The notes under the pieces: model-generated
Seen by the model: the letters and a program-made list of their open reading frames with translations, nothing else
Database searches by the model: none
Told to the model about the DNA's origin: nothing
DNA from: Bacteroidaceae bacterium
Lineage (GTDB): Bacteria > Bacteroidota > Bacteroidia > Bacteroidales > Bacteroidaceae
Reading direction: 5' to 3'
Length of the DNA: 64,000 bases
Assembly: GCA_017622495.1 (NCBI GenBank)
Contig: JAGAQY010000024.1
Coordinates: 1 to 64,000 of the forward strand
Position numbers and translations under genes: made by a program
Shown here: positions 17,293 to 26,306 of the stretch, one piece after another
Layout of the letters: each line of letters opens with the position of its first letter
How positions within the stretch are numbered: the first letter of the stretch is position 1

Positions 17293-17943
17293 TTAGAACT
17301 GGCTGTCTTCGTTTTCGTTATCGTTTTCGTTATCGTTATCGTCTTCGTTATCGTTAGCGTTATCGTCTTCGCTTATCGGGAATATGCCTTGCGTCTGTTT
17401 TATGGTGTAGTTGGTAAATTCCTGATTCGAGGTGAATCCTATGCCCGTGATGATGCGTTTCTGCTGCCGTATGCGGATGTAGAGGTCTGAGTATACCTTC
17501 TTGGTCTTCTGGTTCCAGTAGAGCAGCTGGGTGTCGAACTGCTCGTCCTGCTCGTTCTCGATGTGTACGTTGCCGCGCAGCTCCCACAGTTCCTGCTGGT
17601 CATAGTAGTAGGCTGTGTCGGCCACGATGGTGGCCTCGATGCTGAGGTCGTTGTTGAACTTCTCCAGGTAGATGCCTTCCTCGAAGGTCCATCGGGTGGG
17701 GTCGAGGCGGTCATATACCCTCCACTCGTCGGCAATGATCTTGTAGCGCACTACGCCAGAGTCAGATATGTAGGTGGATACGTCGCGGGTGGTCATCACC
17801 GGCACGGAGTCGCGGTTGGTGATGGCATCGGTGACAGGGTTTTTCTTCCGCCCACAAGCCGATAACAGAAATAGCATAACAATCGTTGCAGCGATTGTTA
17901 TGCCATTGTGTATGATGTACGTCTGACGTAAGTCTGAGTCCAC
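17293..17943 (-). CDS. lptC: LPS export protein LptC
   Basis: LptC is a periplasmic, membrane-anchored component of the lipopolysaccharide transport bridge between the LptBFG transporter and LptA. The N-terminus has a membrane segment ending FLLSACGRK (possible lipoprotein Cys30), followed by the LptC beta-jellyroll with SGVVRYKIIADEWRVYD, ADTAYYYDQQELWELRGNV and TQLLYWNQ. It lies 11 bases after the TPR gene. The C-terminal 20 or so residues are an acidic Asp/Asn/Glu tail encoded by a hexanucleotide-type repeat, absent from ordinary LptC. The LptC core is a confident assignment; the tail is likely a repeat-derived addition. Confidence 0.87.
   Translation of the reverse strand: MDSDLRQTYIIHNGITIAATIVMLFLLSACGRKKNPVTDAITNRDSVPVMTTRDVSTYISDSGVVRYKIIADEWRVYDRLDPTRWTFEEGIYLEKFNNDLSIEATIVADTAYYYDQQELWELRGNVHIENEQDEQFDTQLLYWNQKTKKVYSDLYIRIRQQKRIITGIGFTSNQEFTNYTIKQTQGIFPISEDDNANDNEDDNDNENDNENEDSQF
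17308..17373. repeat. Hexanucleotide-type microsatellite in the lptC 3' end
   Basis: Imperfect tandem copies of TCGTTA and TCGTTT-like hexamers encode the acidic tail. Because the unit is six bases, gain or loss of copies keeps the frame and only changes tail length. Confidence 0.8.
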
Positions 17944-17954
17944 AGGATGCCAGT

Positions 17955-19325
17955 TTAGCGTATGGTAGTGGTTTCGTTGATGAGACCACCGACGTGTATC
18001 GACTCACCCTTTTTCTTGCCCAGGAAGAAAAGGTCTGACTCGGCAGGTGTATGGGTTGAGTATGCGGCAATCATCTTGTTGGCCTCCTCGGCTACAGACT
18101 CGTCTACACGCTTGGCTTGATAGAGCTTGTCGAGTACTACGAAGTACTTGCAGCTGTTGAGGTGGGGGTCATCGTTCCAGCGGGGAGCGGCAGCATAGAT
18201 GTTGGCCAGCAGGATGTAGTAGGCACCCTTTTGGTTGTTGAGGCTAATGGCGCGTGTGGTGTATGTCTTGGCCTTGGCCAGTTGCTTGTTGGCATTGAGG
18301 ATAACTGCAGCCTTGTAGCTGTACTCGGCCTTACCCAGTGAGGTGGTGTCGAGTTCGATAGCCTGATCGAAGAATTCGATAGACTTGTCTACCTCGCCGC
18401 GCTTGAAGTAGCGGTATGCGCATCCGGCAGCGGTCTCGGCTGTAGGAGCGATGTTGTGGGCATATTCTGAAGCGGTATAGTAGGCATCAGATTCAGTGCA
18501 TGAGAGCATGCCCATGATAGATACTACCTTCTTGAGGTACTCGAGGTTGTCTTTGTTCTCCTCAATCTTGGGAGCATAGATGGCGTTCAGCTGGTCACAC
18601 TCGGCGGCACCGCTGTTGATGAAGTAAGCGTCTACGTTCTCCTTGGTGGTAGCCACGGCCTTCAACAAAGCCTCTTTCTGCTTTGAGTTGCTCTTTTGGG
18701 TGTTCTCGGCAATCACGTTGATGTACTCAGAGGCGGTGAGGTAGTCCTGGATGAGTTGCTCGCGGTGAGTGTCGTCTTTCTTGAACTTCTGGGTAGAGAT
18801 GTTCATGAAGTCGCCGATGATGTAGTAGTCATTGTTGGTCTTGCCCAATGCGATAACCTCAGAGAGCATGTCGTATGCCAAGTCTACATCCTTGCCGGGG
18901 TAGTAGGTGATATAGTCGTGAGCCTTGCTACCCTTTACCTTGTAATCCTTGTACGGTGAGCGGATGAGGAGGTTGAGCTTGTCGAGGTGCTTGAGCTGCT
19001 GATCATATACAGCCATCAGCTCATCGGCATACTTCTTGCGCTCAGCCATGTCCTTGGTGCCTGCGATGAGGCTCTTCAGGATCTTGGCACCATTGGTGTA
19101 GGTACCCATCTGTGCGTAGGGAGCGTCGGTGAATACCTTCTGCCAGTAAGTGTAGGCGTCAGTATAGTTCTTGGTCTTCAAGTATTCTTGGTAAAGGCTG
19201 ATGTTGTTGAGGCAGTCTACGCTGTCTTTACCATGTCCGAAACGTGATCCGTCTTCTACGCCTTTCTGCGCCATTGCAACAGAAGAGGTCAATGCAATAA
19301 TTGCGATAAATGCTTTGATTCTCAT
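17955..19325 (-). CDS. Secreted tetratricopeptide-repeat protein
   Basis: The 456-residue protein has a cleavable signal (MRIKAFIAIIALTSSVAMAQ) and then consists of helical repeats of TPR type, most visible in GCAYRYFKRGEVDKSIEFFD near residue 310 and in the following FDQAIELD and KAEYSYKAAVIL units. It is probably periplasmic. It sits between an outer-membrane protein gene and lptC in the coaX-ppiD run, a neighbourhood I recall as conserved in Bacteroides. It may scaffold an outer-membrane assembly or export process; this is inferred from neighbours only. Confidence 0.8.
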   Translation of the reverse strand: MRIKAFIAIIALTSSVAMAQKGVEDGSRFGHGKDSVDCLNNISLYQEYLKTKNYTDAYTYWQKVFTDAPYAQMGTYTNGAKILKSLIAGTKDMAERKKYADELMAVYDQQLKHLDKLNLLIRSPYKDYKVKGSKAHDYITYYPGKDVDLAYDMLSEVIALGKTNNDYYIIGDFMNISTQKFKKDDTHREQLIQDYLTASEYINVIAENTQKSNSKQKEALLKAVATTKENVDAYFINSGAAECDQLNAIYAPKIEENKDNLEYLKKVVSIMGMLSCTESDAYYTASEYAHNIAPTAETAAGCAYRYFKRGEVDKSIEFFDQAIELDTTSLGKAEYSYKAAVILNANKQLAKAKTYTTRAISLNNQKGAYYILLANIYAAAPRWNDDPHLNSCKYFVVLDKLYQAKRVDESVAEEANKMIAAYSTHTPAESDLFFLGKKKGESIHVGGLINETTTIR

Positions 19326-19423
19326 TGTCTTTTGTTGTATTTGGTTTCTATTATTTCCCGTTTGTTTATCTATTTGACTCAGTTTCTCCTGATAAGTTTA
19401 ATTTCAAGCCTTCAACCTTCAAC

Positions 19424-20665
19424 TTATTTAACCTTCCACTTGTCGAACCACGCCTCGTTGAACGAAAGGCCGATGTTCAGGCGCAGATAGTTCTCGGTAA
19501 TCATGCCTGGGGCGTTGGGACGCACATGTACGGCTTGGCCCGATATGTTGATGATGCTCTTGGCATTCCATCCGTTCATGATGGGGAGCCCGATACCTAC
19601 CGATACTCCATACTCTGACGGACCTCTATGCTTACCTATATAATAATGTGAGGTGGCATAGTGCAGGCCGGCACGGTAGCGGGCACGGCGAAACAGCTTG
19701 CGGGTGAGATGCTCGGGGACATACTCGAAACCGAGCGAAGCACGATGGTAGTCGGCACCCTTGTACCCGAAAAATTCGGTAGAGCCGTACTGCTGTATGC
19801 TGTAGTCGGCAGCGAAAGTCAGGCGGTCGTCAAAGGTATAGGAGATACCGGCACCGTATGATGCGGGTATGCTCATGCGGCTGCGGCTGATGGTATCGCT
19901 CGATGTGGTGATGTCTATGATATAGGCATCGTCGTCGATGGCGTGTCCCAGACGATAGGTGGCGCCCAGGGTCAACTTGTTCTTCCCGAAGGCTGTCTGG
20001 TACTGCAAGCCGAAGTCGACGTTGTATGTAGTGATATCGGCAAGGTACTGCCGGGTGTAGGTGTTGATGCTGGCGTCGCTGTACTGGTTGTATACATAAT
20101 GGTATATCTCGCCATACAGATACCCCATGTTGGTACCTACGGAGAGGCCTTTGAAGGGTTCCCAACCTATACCTACGGTTGCCTGACGCAGGCCACCGTC
20201 GCCGTGGTAACGGTTGGTGGTGGTGATTTGTCCATCTTCGTCGTCGCGGATGACCTGGTTGTTGCTGAAGTTGTAGCCTATGTTAGAGAAAGGCATCAGG
20301 CCGATGGTCATGCCCAAGCGGGGCATCAGACGGAACTGCATGGCAAGGTAGTCGAATGTGGAGTTGCGGGCATTCATCTTTACATTGCCCTCGGCGAAGT
20401 TGGTGTTGTGCAGGCTCACTCCTATGTCGAGCAGGAAGGTGAGTGTGTCAACGGCTACATACGATGCAGGGTTGAGCATGTTGATCTGACTGTTGTTGCG
20501 CACGCCAATGCCTGTGCCGCCCATGCCTTTGTTGGCGCCAACCTCCATCGTGGCGAGCTGGCCAAAACCATAGCGTGTGTAGGGAGAGTTCATGCCATTC
20601 TCCGCACACAGGACTTGGACAAACAGGATTACCGTCAATAGGGATGCTATCCTATGTAGTTTCAT
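19424..20665 (-). CDS. Outer-membrane beta-barrel protein
   Basis: The 413-residue protein has a signal peptide (ILFVQVLCA) and an early NSPYTRYGFGQL segment typical of a Bacteroidetes outer-membrane family related to OmpP1/FadL. Alternating hydrophobic strands such as FDYLAMQFRLMPRLGMTIG and LTLGATYRLGH indicate a beta barrel. The ATG overlaps the coaX stop by four bases (ATGA), so the gene is translated from the same message. A transported substrate cannot be named. Its operon with lptC and a folding factor supports an envelope role. Confidence 0.8.
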   Translation of the reverse strand: MKLHRIASLLTVILFVQVLCAENGMNSPYTRYGFGQLATMEVGANKGMGGTGIGVRNNSQINMLNPASYVAVDTLTFLLDIGVSLHNTNFAEGNVKMNARNSTFDYLAMQFRLMPRLGMTIGLMPFSNIGYNFSNNQVIRDDEDGQITTTNRYHGDGGLRQATVGIGWEPFKGLSVGTNMGYLYGEIYHYVYNQYSDASINTYTRQYLADITTYNVDFGLQYQTAFGKNKLTLGATYRLGHAIDDDAYIIDITTSSDTISRSRMSIPASYGAGISYTFDDRLTFAADYSIQQYGSTEFFGYKGADYHRASLGFEYVPEHLTRKLFRRARYRAGLHYATSHYYIGKHRGPSEYGVSVGIGLPIMNGWNAKSIINISGQAVHVRPNAPGMITENYLRLNIGLSFNEAWFDKWKVK

Positions 20666-21390
20666 TGGTTGAGAGCTAAAATTCTATTCAATCCTTTTAC
20701 AACAAGCAAACTGTCTGCAAAGGTGCGACTTTTTGTCCGATTATCCAAGAGAAAGGAGTGTCCGCCTGTTAAAAAAATCAAAAGTTTGGGATATTTAAGC
20801 TTGTGTGCGCGTATGTATCCATCGATTTCATAACATACACCTTGCAAAACACCTTCCCGGATGGCGGTCTCGGTAGAGAAGCCTATCTCGGTGCGCTGGC
20901 CCTCCTTGTCGACCATGGGAAGCTTGCCTGTAAAGTGGTGCAGTGCCTTGAATCTCATGCTTATCCCGGGCGATATGTTACCTCCACGATAGATGCCGTC
21001 GGCAGTGACTATATCGTAGGTGATGGCTGTGCCTACATCGATGATCAGCAGGTCGTTGCCTGGTTTTTGGGTCCATGCCTCGGCTACTGCAGCCAGGCGG
21101 TCGGGACCCAGTGTGTCGGGAGTCTCGTAGGCGATGCGGAAGGGCATCTTCAGTGTGGCCGACATGCGAAGGCAGGGGTAGGGGAGTGTCGCCACGACAC
21201 GCTCAAGCTCTTCGCTGAGCGGTATCACTGATGACAGGATGGCTGCCTGTATGGCGCTGTCGAGGGCTTTGGCCGCTAATAATGCGGGAAGCTCGGCATG
21301 CTCTACACGGACATGCCAGACAAGGCTGTCACCCTCAAAGGTGGCAACCTTGGCCGATGAGTTTCCTATGTCGATGATCAGGCGCTGCAT
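20662..21390 (-). CDS. coaX: Type III pantothenate kinase
   Basis: CoaX phosphorylates pantothenate, the first step of coenzyme A synthesis, and is the ATP-dependent, acetyl-CoA-insensitive type. The phosphate-binding DIGNSSAK is at residues 6-13, GPDRLAAVAEA in the middle and DVGTAITYD after it, with GGNISPGISMRFKALHHFT downstream, all typical of the ASKHA fold. The 242-residue length is normal. It is the first gene of the envelope run and overlaps the outer-membrane protein gene. A low-complexity repeat separates it from trpS. Confidence 0.93.
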   Translation of the reverse strand: MQRLIIDIGNSSAKVATFEGDSLVWHVRVEHAELPALLAAKALDSAIQAAILSSVIPLSEELERVVATLPYPCLRMSATLKMPFRIAYETPDTLGPDRLAAVAEAWTQKPGNDLLIIDVGTAITYDIVTADGIYRGGNISPGISMRFKALHHFTGKLPMVDKEGQRTEIGFSTETAIREGVLQGVCYEIDGYIRAHKLKYPKLLIFLTGGHSFLLDNRTKSRTFADSLLVVKGLNRILALNQ

Positions 21391-21393
21391 GGT

Positions 21394-21531
21394 TTTGGGT
21401 TGATGGATGATGGGTTATGGCTGACGGATGATGGTTGATGGCTGATGGATGGATAATTAGTGTTCTAAGCCCTCAGCTTTTTAATCTGCGACCATCAGCT
21501 GTTTAGTCCGTCGTCTGTTGTCTCATCCAAG
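21394..21531. repeat. Low-complexity inverted-arm element between trpS and coaX
   Basis: The left arm is a string of degenerate GATGG/TTGATGGCTGATGG units and the right arm carries their complements (ACCATCAGCTG, CATCC), with a core of about 30 bases in between. It has the same arm-core-arm form as the elements at 31445, 40838, 44104 and 46603. Confidence 0.6.
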
Positions 21532-21532
21532 A

Positions 21533-22618
21533 CTAACCCTGAAACTTGCGTGATTGTTCGGCAATCAGCTCGGCATCGTCGAAGTAGTCGATGCGCATGG
21601 CGCGGCGCACGTCGGCCAATGTGCCGGCAGCCACCTCGCGTGCAGCCTCGCTACCGCGCTTCAGGATGTCGAATACGGCGGGGATATCTTTCTCCCATTC
21701 CTTGCGGCGCTCGCGGATGGGGGTGAGCAGCTCTTCCAAGATAGCATAGAGGAATTTCTTCACCTTCACGTCGCCCAGTCCGCCACGCATGTAGTGGGCC
21801 TTCAGTTCGTCGAGGCTGCTGTAGTCGGGCCAGTATTGGGCAAAGTGCTCGGGGCGGCAGAAGGCGTCGAGGTAGGTGAACACGGTGTTGCCCTCCACCT
21901 TTCCGGGGTCTTCCACGCGGATGTGGTCGGGGTCAGTGTACATACTCATCACGCGCTTGCGCACTTCCTCGGAGGTGTCTGACAAATAGATGCAGTTGCC
22001 CAATGACTTCGACATCTTGGCCTTGCCATCGGTGCCCGGCAGGCGCATGCAGGCTGCATTGTCGGGCAGCAGTATCTCGGGCTCCACGAGGGTGTCGCCA
22101 TAGATGCCGTTGAAGCGGCGCACGATCTCGCGGGCTTGCTCAATCATCGGCTGCTGGTCCTCACCGGCAGGCACCGTGGTGGCGCGGAAGGCGGTGATGT
22201 CCGATGCCTGGCTAATGGGGTAGGTGAAGAATCCTACGGGGATGCTGGTCTCGAAGTTGCGCATCTGGATTTCCGTCTTCACCGTCGGGTTGCGCTGCAG
22301 GCGGCTCACGGTGACGAGGTTCATATAGTAGAATGCCAGTTCGCACAACTCGGCCACCTGTGACTGTATGAAGATGGTGCTCTTCGCGGGGTCGATGCCG
22401 CAGGATAGGTAGTCGAGGGCTACCTCGATGATGTTTTGGCGTATCTTCTCGGGGTTATCGGCATTGTCGGTCAATGCCTGAGCATCGGCAATCATGATGA
22501 ATATCTTGTCAAAGAGTCCCGAGTTTTGCAACTCTACACGACGACGCAATGAGCCTACAAAGTGTCCTAAGTGCAGACGTCCCGTAGGGCGGTCGCCTGT
22601 AAGAATGATTTTTCCCAT
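21533..22618 (-). CDS. trpS: Tryptophanyl-tRNA synthetase
   Basis: This class I synthetase charges tRNA-Trp. The HIGH-type motif HLGH is at residues 16-19 and KMSKS at 201-205. The TrpRS signatures [13 protein letters not shown] and PVGEDQ-like [11 protein letters not shown] are present. The length of 361 residues is within the bacterial range. The gene is divergent from the DUF4105 fusion gene, with about 120 bases between them holding the promoters of both. Confidence 0.96.
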   Translation of the reverse strand: MGKIILTGDRPTGRLHLGHFVGSLRRRVELQNSGLFDKIFIMIADAQALTDNADNPEKIRQNIIEVALDYLSCGIDPAKSTIFIQSQVAELCELAFYYMNLVTVSRLQRNPTVKTEIQMRNFETSIPVGFFTYPISQASDITAFRATTVPAGEDQQPMIEQAREIVRRFNGIYGDTLVEPEILLPDNAACMRLPGTDGKAKMSKSLGNCIYLSDTSEEVRKRVMSMYTDPDHIRVEDPGKVEGNTVFTYLDAFCRPEHFAQYWPDYSSLDELKAHYMRGGLGDVKVKKFLYAILEELLTPIRERRKEWEKDIPAVFDILKRGSEAAREVAAGTLADVRRAMRIDYFDDAELIAEQSRKFQG

Positions 22619-22711
22619 AGGTAAATATGTTTTATTTGATAAGTGGCTGCAAAATTATATAATTTCTTTCGATTTTCCGTGAAATGGGGTCTCCTTTCTG
22701 AAAATTTGCAC

Positions 22712-22719
22712 TACTTTTG
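22712..22719 (+). promoter_or_regulatory. Candidate extended -7 box of the DUF4105 fusion gene
   Basis: TTTGCACTACTTTTG contains TACTTTTG, a TAnnTTTG box, preceded directly by TTTGCAC. The same GCAC extension lies directly before the -7 boxes of valS and gmd, so it looks like a recurring promoter form in this genome. Confidence 0.5.
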
Positions 22720-22738
22720 TCTTTTCTTTCCTATTTTA

Positions 22739-25537
22739 ATGAACCTTATGAAAAGATATATTGCTTTACTGCTATTGGTATTGTCGGTGTTAGGTGTTTC
22801 GGCAAGGGTTGACTCTGTGCTTGTGCGCGACCACAGCGACTCTATCCGTGTGAGCTTGGTGACCTGCTCGCCCGGAACTGAGGTGTATGCGGTGTATGGG
22901 CACACGGCACTACGTGTGGAGATTCCCACGCAAGGGGTCGACGTGGCCGTCAACTATGGACTGTTCTCCTTTGATGCCCCCAACTTCGTGTGGCGTTTCA
23001 TTAAGGGCGAGACCGACTATGTGGTGGGTGCCGTGGGCTATCCCATGTTTGAGCGCGAATATACGGAGCGCGGCTCCTCGGTGACGCTACAGGAGCTCAA
23101 TCTCTCTGCTGCCGAGAAGGAGGCGCTGGTGAGGTCGCTCGATAAGAACCTGCGCCCCGAGAATCGTGAATATCGCTACAACTTCCTCTATAATAACTGT
23201 AGCACCAAGGCTCGCGACAAGGTGGAAGAGGTGCTTCGCGGTAGCCTCTCGGTAGGTGGAGCCGACTCGGTTTCGACGTATCGTACCATCCTGCATCAGT
23301 ATACGGCCGATTATCCTTGGTTGCAATTTGGCATCGACTATCTGCTGGGATTGGAGGCCGACCGCCCCATCGGTGCGCGTGAGCAGATGTTTGCCCCCGA
23401 GTATCTGAAGAACTATACGGCAGCTACACGATTGGCCGTATCAGGACGTGAGTACCCGTATGTGATGGACGAGGAGGTGGTGGCCCCCTTGGCTCCCCAA
23501 CCTCACACGTTCTCTTTCCCGCTCGCTCCTGTGCAGATGATGGTGCTGCTGCTCTTGCTCACCGCATGCATCTGTGCACTGGAGTTCCTTTTAGAGTGTC
23601 GTCAGTGGTGGTACGACATACTCCTGCTCACCCTTCAGGGACTGATGGGGTGCGTGGTGGCATTCCTCTTCTTCTTCTCCGGGCATCCCACGGTGGGGAG
23701 CAACCTCCACGTGATATACCTCAATCCGCTACCGCTGCTCTTCATGCCCTTCATCATACGCGACCTGGTGAAGAACCGCAAGAGTGTGCTTAGCTATGTG
23801 CTGGGAGGGCTGCTGGTAGTTTTCTTGGTGGTGGCGCTCTTGGCATACCAGTACATACAGCCTGCGGCTTATATGCTGGTGGCCATTCTGCTCCTGCGCG
23901 TGGTGCATAACGTGTGCCTCTATCCACTATTGTCGCGCCTGCTCGCTCATCGCAAGTCGGGCTCTTCGCGAAGCAAACATATACGTGCGGTGACGATGCT
24001 GGTAACCATGCTGTTCCCTGCTTCGCTCATGGCCGGGGGTGGCAATGAAGTGCCCAAGGTAGTTATAGGCATTGTGGTAGACCAACTGCGGGCCGATTAT
24101 TTGGAGAAATATGCTCATCTGTATGGCGATGAGGGCTTTAAGAAGCTCTTTGCCGAGGGGCGTGTATATACCAACGGCTATTTCTCTCACGCCATGCCTG
24201 ACCGTTCGTCGGCAACGGCTTCGGTGTATAGCGGCTCTGTTCCCTATTATCATGGTGTGGTAGGCAACCGCTACCTCGACCGCAAGAGTCTGCGCGTGGT
24301 GTCGTCGGTCGATGATGCTGCCCATGCGGGTATCCATACGGCCGATGCCACTTCGCCTGCAGGACTTATGGTGACTACCCTAACCGATGAGCTGAAGATG
24401 GCTACCAAGGGTCATGCCTATGTGCTCTCTGTGGCCCCTGAACGCGATATGGCAGTGCTGGCAGGCGGACATGCCCCGAATGCGGTCTTATGGCTCGACG
24501 AGCCTGGGGCGATGTGGGCCTCGTCGTCCTATTATAACGGTGTGCCGGCATGGGTGCGCCCCTACAACCATCGTGTGGGGACGTCGTTCGACTGGAGTGA
24601 TGTGGAGTGGGAACCCTATTACCCCACTGGTGTGTATAGTTACTCGGTGTATGATGGAGTGCCCAAGGCGTTCCATTACACGTTTCGCGGTGGCGATGCC
24701 GAGGCGGTGCGTCGTTACAAGACATCGGCCTGTGTCAATGATGAGGTGACGCAACTGGCCAAGACCTGCATTGCAGGTAGCCTCTTCGGGCGCAACAAGA
24801 CCACCGATATGCTCTGTGTGGGATACTATGCTGGCAACTACGAGCATGCCTCGGAGTGGGAGCGCCCGCTTGAGTTGCAGGATATTTACTGCCGGCTCGA
24901 CCGCAATATCGCCGAACTCATAGAGGCTGTGGATGAAAAGGTGGGTATGGACAATGCTCTCATCTTCATCACCTCCACGGGCTATGTCGATGCCCATAAG
25001 CCTGACGGCAAGCTCTTCTCGCTTCCCACGGGTGAGCTGCGTATGGACCGCTGTGTGGCCCTGCTCAATATCTATCTGGGTGCTCTCTACGGTAAAGACA
25101 CCTATGTGGAGGCATCATACCTCAACGAGATATACCTCAATCATAGTCTCATAGAGAAGCGTCAGCTGAAGATGACCGAGCTGCTCGAACGCTGCACCGA
25201 GTTCCTGAGCCAGGTGGCCGGTGTCAAGCGTGTGTATCCCTCGCTGGATCTTCTGTCGGGGGCAGCCGATGCCGATATGCGCAGCGCGTACAATAGTGAC
25301 CGCTCAGGTGACCTCATCCTGGAGGTCTCGCCCGGCTGGACACTTGTAGATGAACGATGGGGCGAGCAGGTATATTACAATCGCACTCATGTGCCTGTGC
25401 CTGTAATCCTGTATGGTGCGGGCCTTGCTCCAGGTGTCAGCCGTGCTCCCATGCCGGTAGAGAGCATAGCCCCCACGGTATCGCATATCCTGCGTATCAG
25501 TGCACCCAATGCATGCTCAGAGCACCCCGTGGAGTGA
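22739..25537 (+). CDS. DUF4105 domain fused to alkaline-phosphatase-superfamily hydrolase
   Basis: I place the start at 22739 (MNLMKRYIALLLLVLSVLGVSA, a signal peptide), giving 932 residues; the ATG at 22748 is an alternative. The first 270 or so residues are a DUF4105 domain (VYAVYGHTALRV, NFLYNNCSTKARD), followed by several membrane helices to about residue 400. From about residue 436 a PafA-like metal-dependent phosphodiesterase/phosphatase starts (VVIGIVVDQLRADYL, then SHAMPDRSSATASVYSG around the nucleophile). Between them a sequence like a second signal peptide (MLVTMLFPASLMAGG) remains. I recall these two as adjacent separate genes in relatives, so this appears to be a fusion by loss of a stop. 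Substrate unknown. Confidence 0.85.
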   Translation: MNLMKRYIALLLLVLSVLGVSARVDSVLVRDHSDSIRVSLVTCSPGTEVYAVYGHTALRVEIPTQGVDVAVNYGLFSFDAPNFVWRFIKGETDYVVGAVGYPMFEREYTERGSSVTLQELNLSAAEKEALVRSLDKNLRPENREYRYNFLYNNCSTKARDKVEEVLRGSLSVGGADSVSTYRTILHQYTADYPWLQFGIDYLLGLEADRPIGAREQMFAPEYLKNYTAATRLAVSGREYPYVMDEEVVAPLAPQPHTFSFPLAPVQMMVLLLLLTACICALEFLLECRQWWYDILLLTLQGLMGCVVAFLFFFSGHPTVGSNLHVIYLNPLPLLFMPFIIRDLVKNRKSVLSYVLGGLLVVFLVVALLAYQYIQPAAYMLVAILLLRVVHNVCLYPLLSRLLAHRKSGSSRSKHIRAVTMLVTMLFPASLMAGGGNEVPKVVIGIVVDQLRADYLEKYAHLYGDEGFKKLFAEGRVYTNGYFSHAMPDRSSATASVYSGSVPYYHGVVGNRYLDRKSLRVVSSVDDAAHAGIHTADATSPAGLMVTTLTDELKMATKGHAYVLSVAPERDMAVLAGGHAPNAVLWLDEPGAMWASSSYYNGVPAWVRPYNHRVGTSFDWSDVEWEPYYPTGVYSYSVYDGVPKAFHYTFRGGDAEAVRRYKTSACVNDEVTQLAKTCIAGSLFGRNKTTDMLCVGYYAGNYEHASEWERPLELQDIYCRLDRNIAELIEAVDEKVGMDNALIFITSTGYVDAHKPDGKLFSLPTGELRMDRCVALLNIYLGALYGKDTYVEASYLNEIYLNHSLIEKRQLKMTELLERCTEFLSQVAGVKRVYPSLDLLSGAADADMRSAYNSDRSGDLILEVSPGWTLVDERWGEQVYYNRTHVPVPVILYGAGLAPGVSRAPMPVESIAPTVSHILRISAPNACSEHPVE

Positions 25538-25570
25538 CGGGACGGCTCATGTATTGAATGATGCCATTGC

Positions 25571-26002
25571 TTAATCTTCGATATCCACCAGGCGTAGTGT
25601 GCGGCTGAAGGTGAGTTGTGTGCCGTCGTCGAGCACTATCTCATACATGCGGCCGTTGTTCTCATATTTGCGGATGTAGCTGTCGGGGAAGTTCTTCTGT
25701 ATCGTGGTCAGTATTCTCTTGGGTATCACGATGTCGGGTATCTCGCCATTCTTGCAGGTGATTTCGGTACATAGCCCCATGCGGTCAAACTGTAGGTCTA
25801 TACCTCCTTCGAGCTTTACCTCGTATTGGGTGAGGCTGGCGCGGCGCTCGATGTACACCTCCTTGAACTTGATATCCTTGAAGTAGGTGAGAACAAATAT
25901 CTTGGCGTTCTTGGGCAACTCACCAAAGGTGATGGGCTGCTCTTCGGCGTGCAGGGAGGTGATGGCCAGCAATGCTACGAGGAGGGTGGCAATTCTTTTC
26001 AT
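25571..26002 (-). CDS. PepSY-like (DUF2874) secreted protein
   Basis: The start at 26002 gives 143 residues beginning MKRIATLLVALLAITSLHA, a signal peptide; an ATG 80 codons upstream would place a non-signal leader before it. The mature protein contains two related beta-alpha units (KIFVLTYFKDIKFKEVYIE and ILTTIQKNFPDSYIRKYE), the pattern of putative beta-lactamase-inhibitor-like PepSY_like proteins of Bacteroidetes. Such proteins are periplasmic and of unknown function. It is convergent with the DUF4105 fusion and divergent from secA. Confidence 0.8.
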   Translation of the reverse strand: MKRIATLLVALLAITSLHAEEQPITFGELPKNAKIFVLTYFKDIKFKEVYIERRASLTQYEVKLEGGIDLQFDRMGLCTEITCKNGEIPDIVIPKRILTTIQKNFPDSYIRKYENNGRMYEIVLDDGTQLTFSRTLRLVDIED

Positions 26003-26163
26003 GGTGATAGTTGTTTGTTTAATGGTATTCTTCGTTTGCAAATATAGTGATATTTCGCTGAAACATGCAAGAAATGGTTTAAAAAACGTTTGAAATATCT
26101 TAAAACATGTGCTGCGGGGAAAAAGTGTGCCTGTCGATTGGCAAAAAATCAAAAAATATGTTG

Positions 26164-26171
26164 TATCTTTG
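26164..26171 (+). promoter_or_regulatory. Candidate secA promoter -7 box
   Basis: TATCTTTG fits TAnnTTTG, with a TTG 23 bases upstream at 26138 as a possible -33 element. The leader to the secA ATG is about 135 bases, long enough to carry regulatory structure, though none was recognised. Confidence 0.5.
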
Positions 26172-26306
26172 TCGTTTAATATAGGCTTTTTGCAACGGTG
26201 TGTCAGTGTCTCTGTGACAAAAGTGCAGTGCGCCCCCATCAAGCCGCTGTTGGCATTGTTGTTGTAAAAAGGTTTTTAAGACGAATAAAAATAAAAACAT
26301 TAAGAT

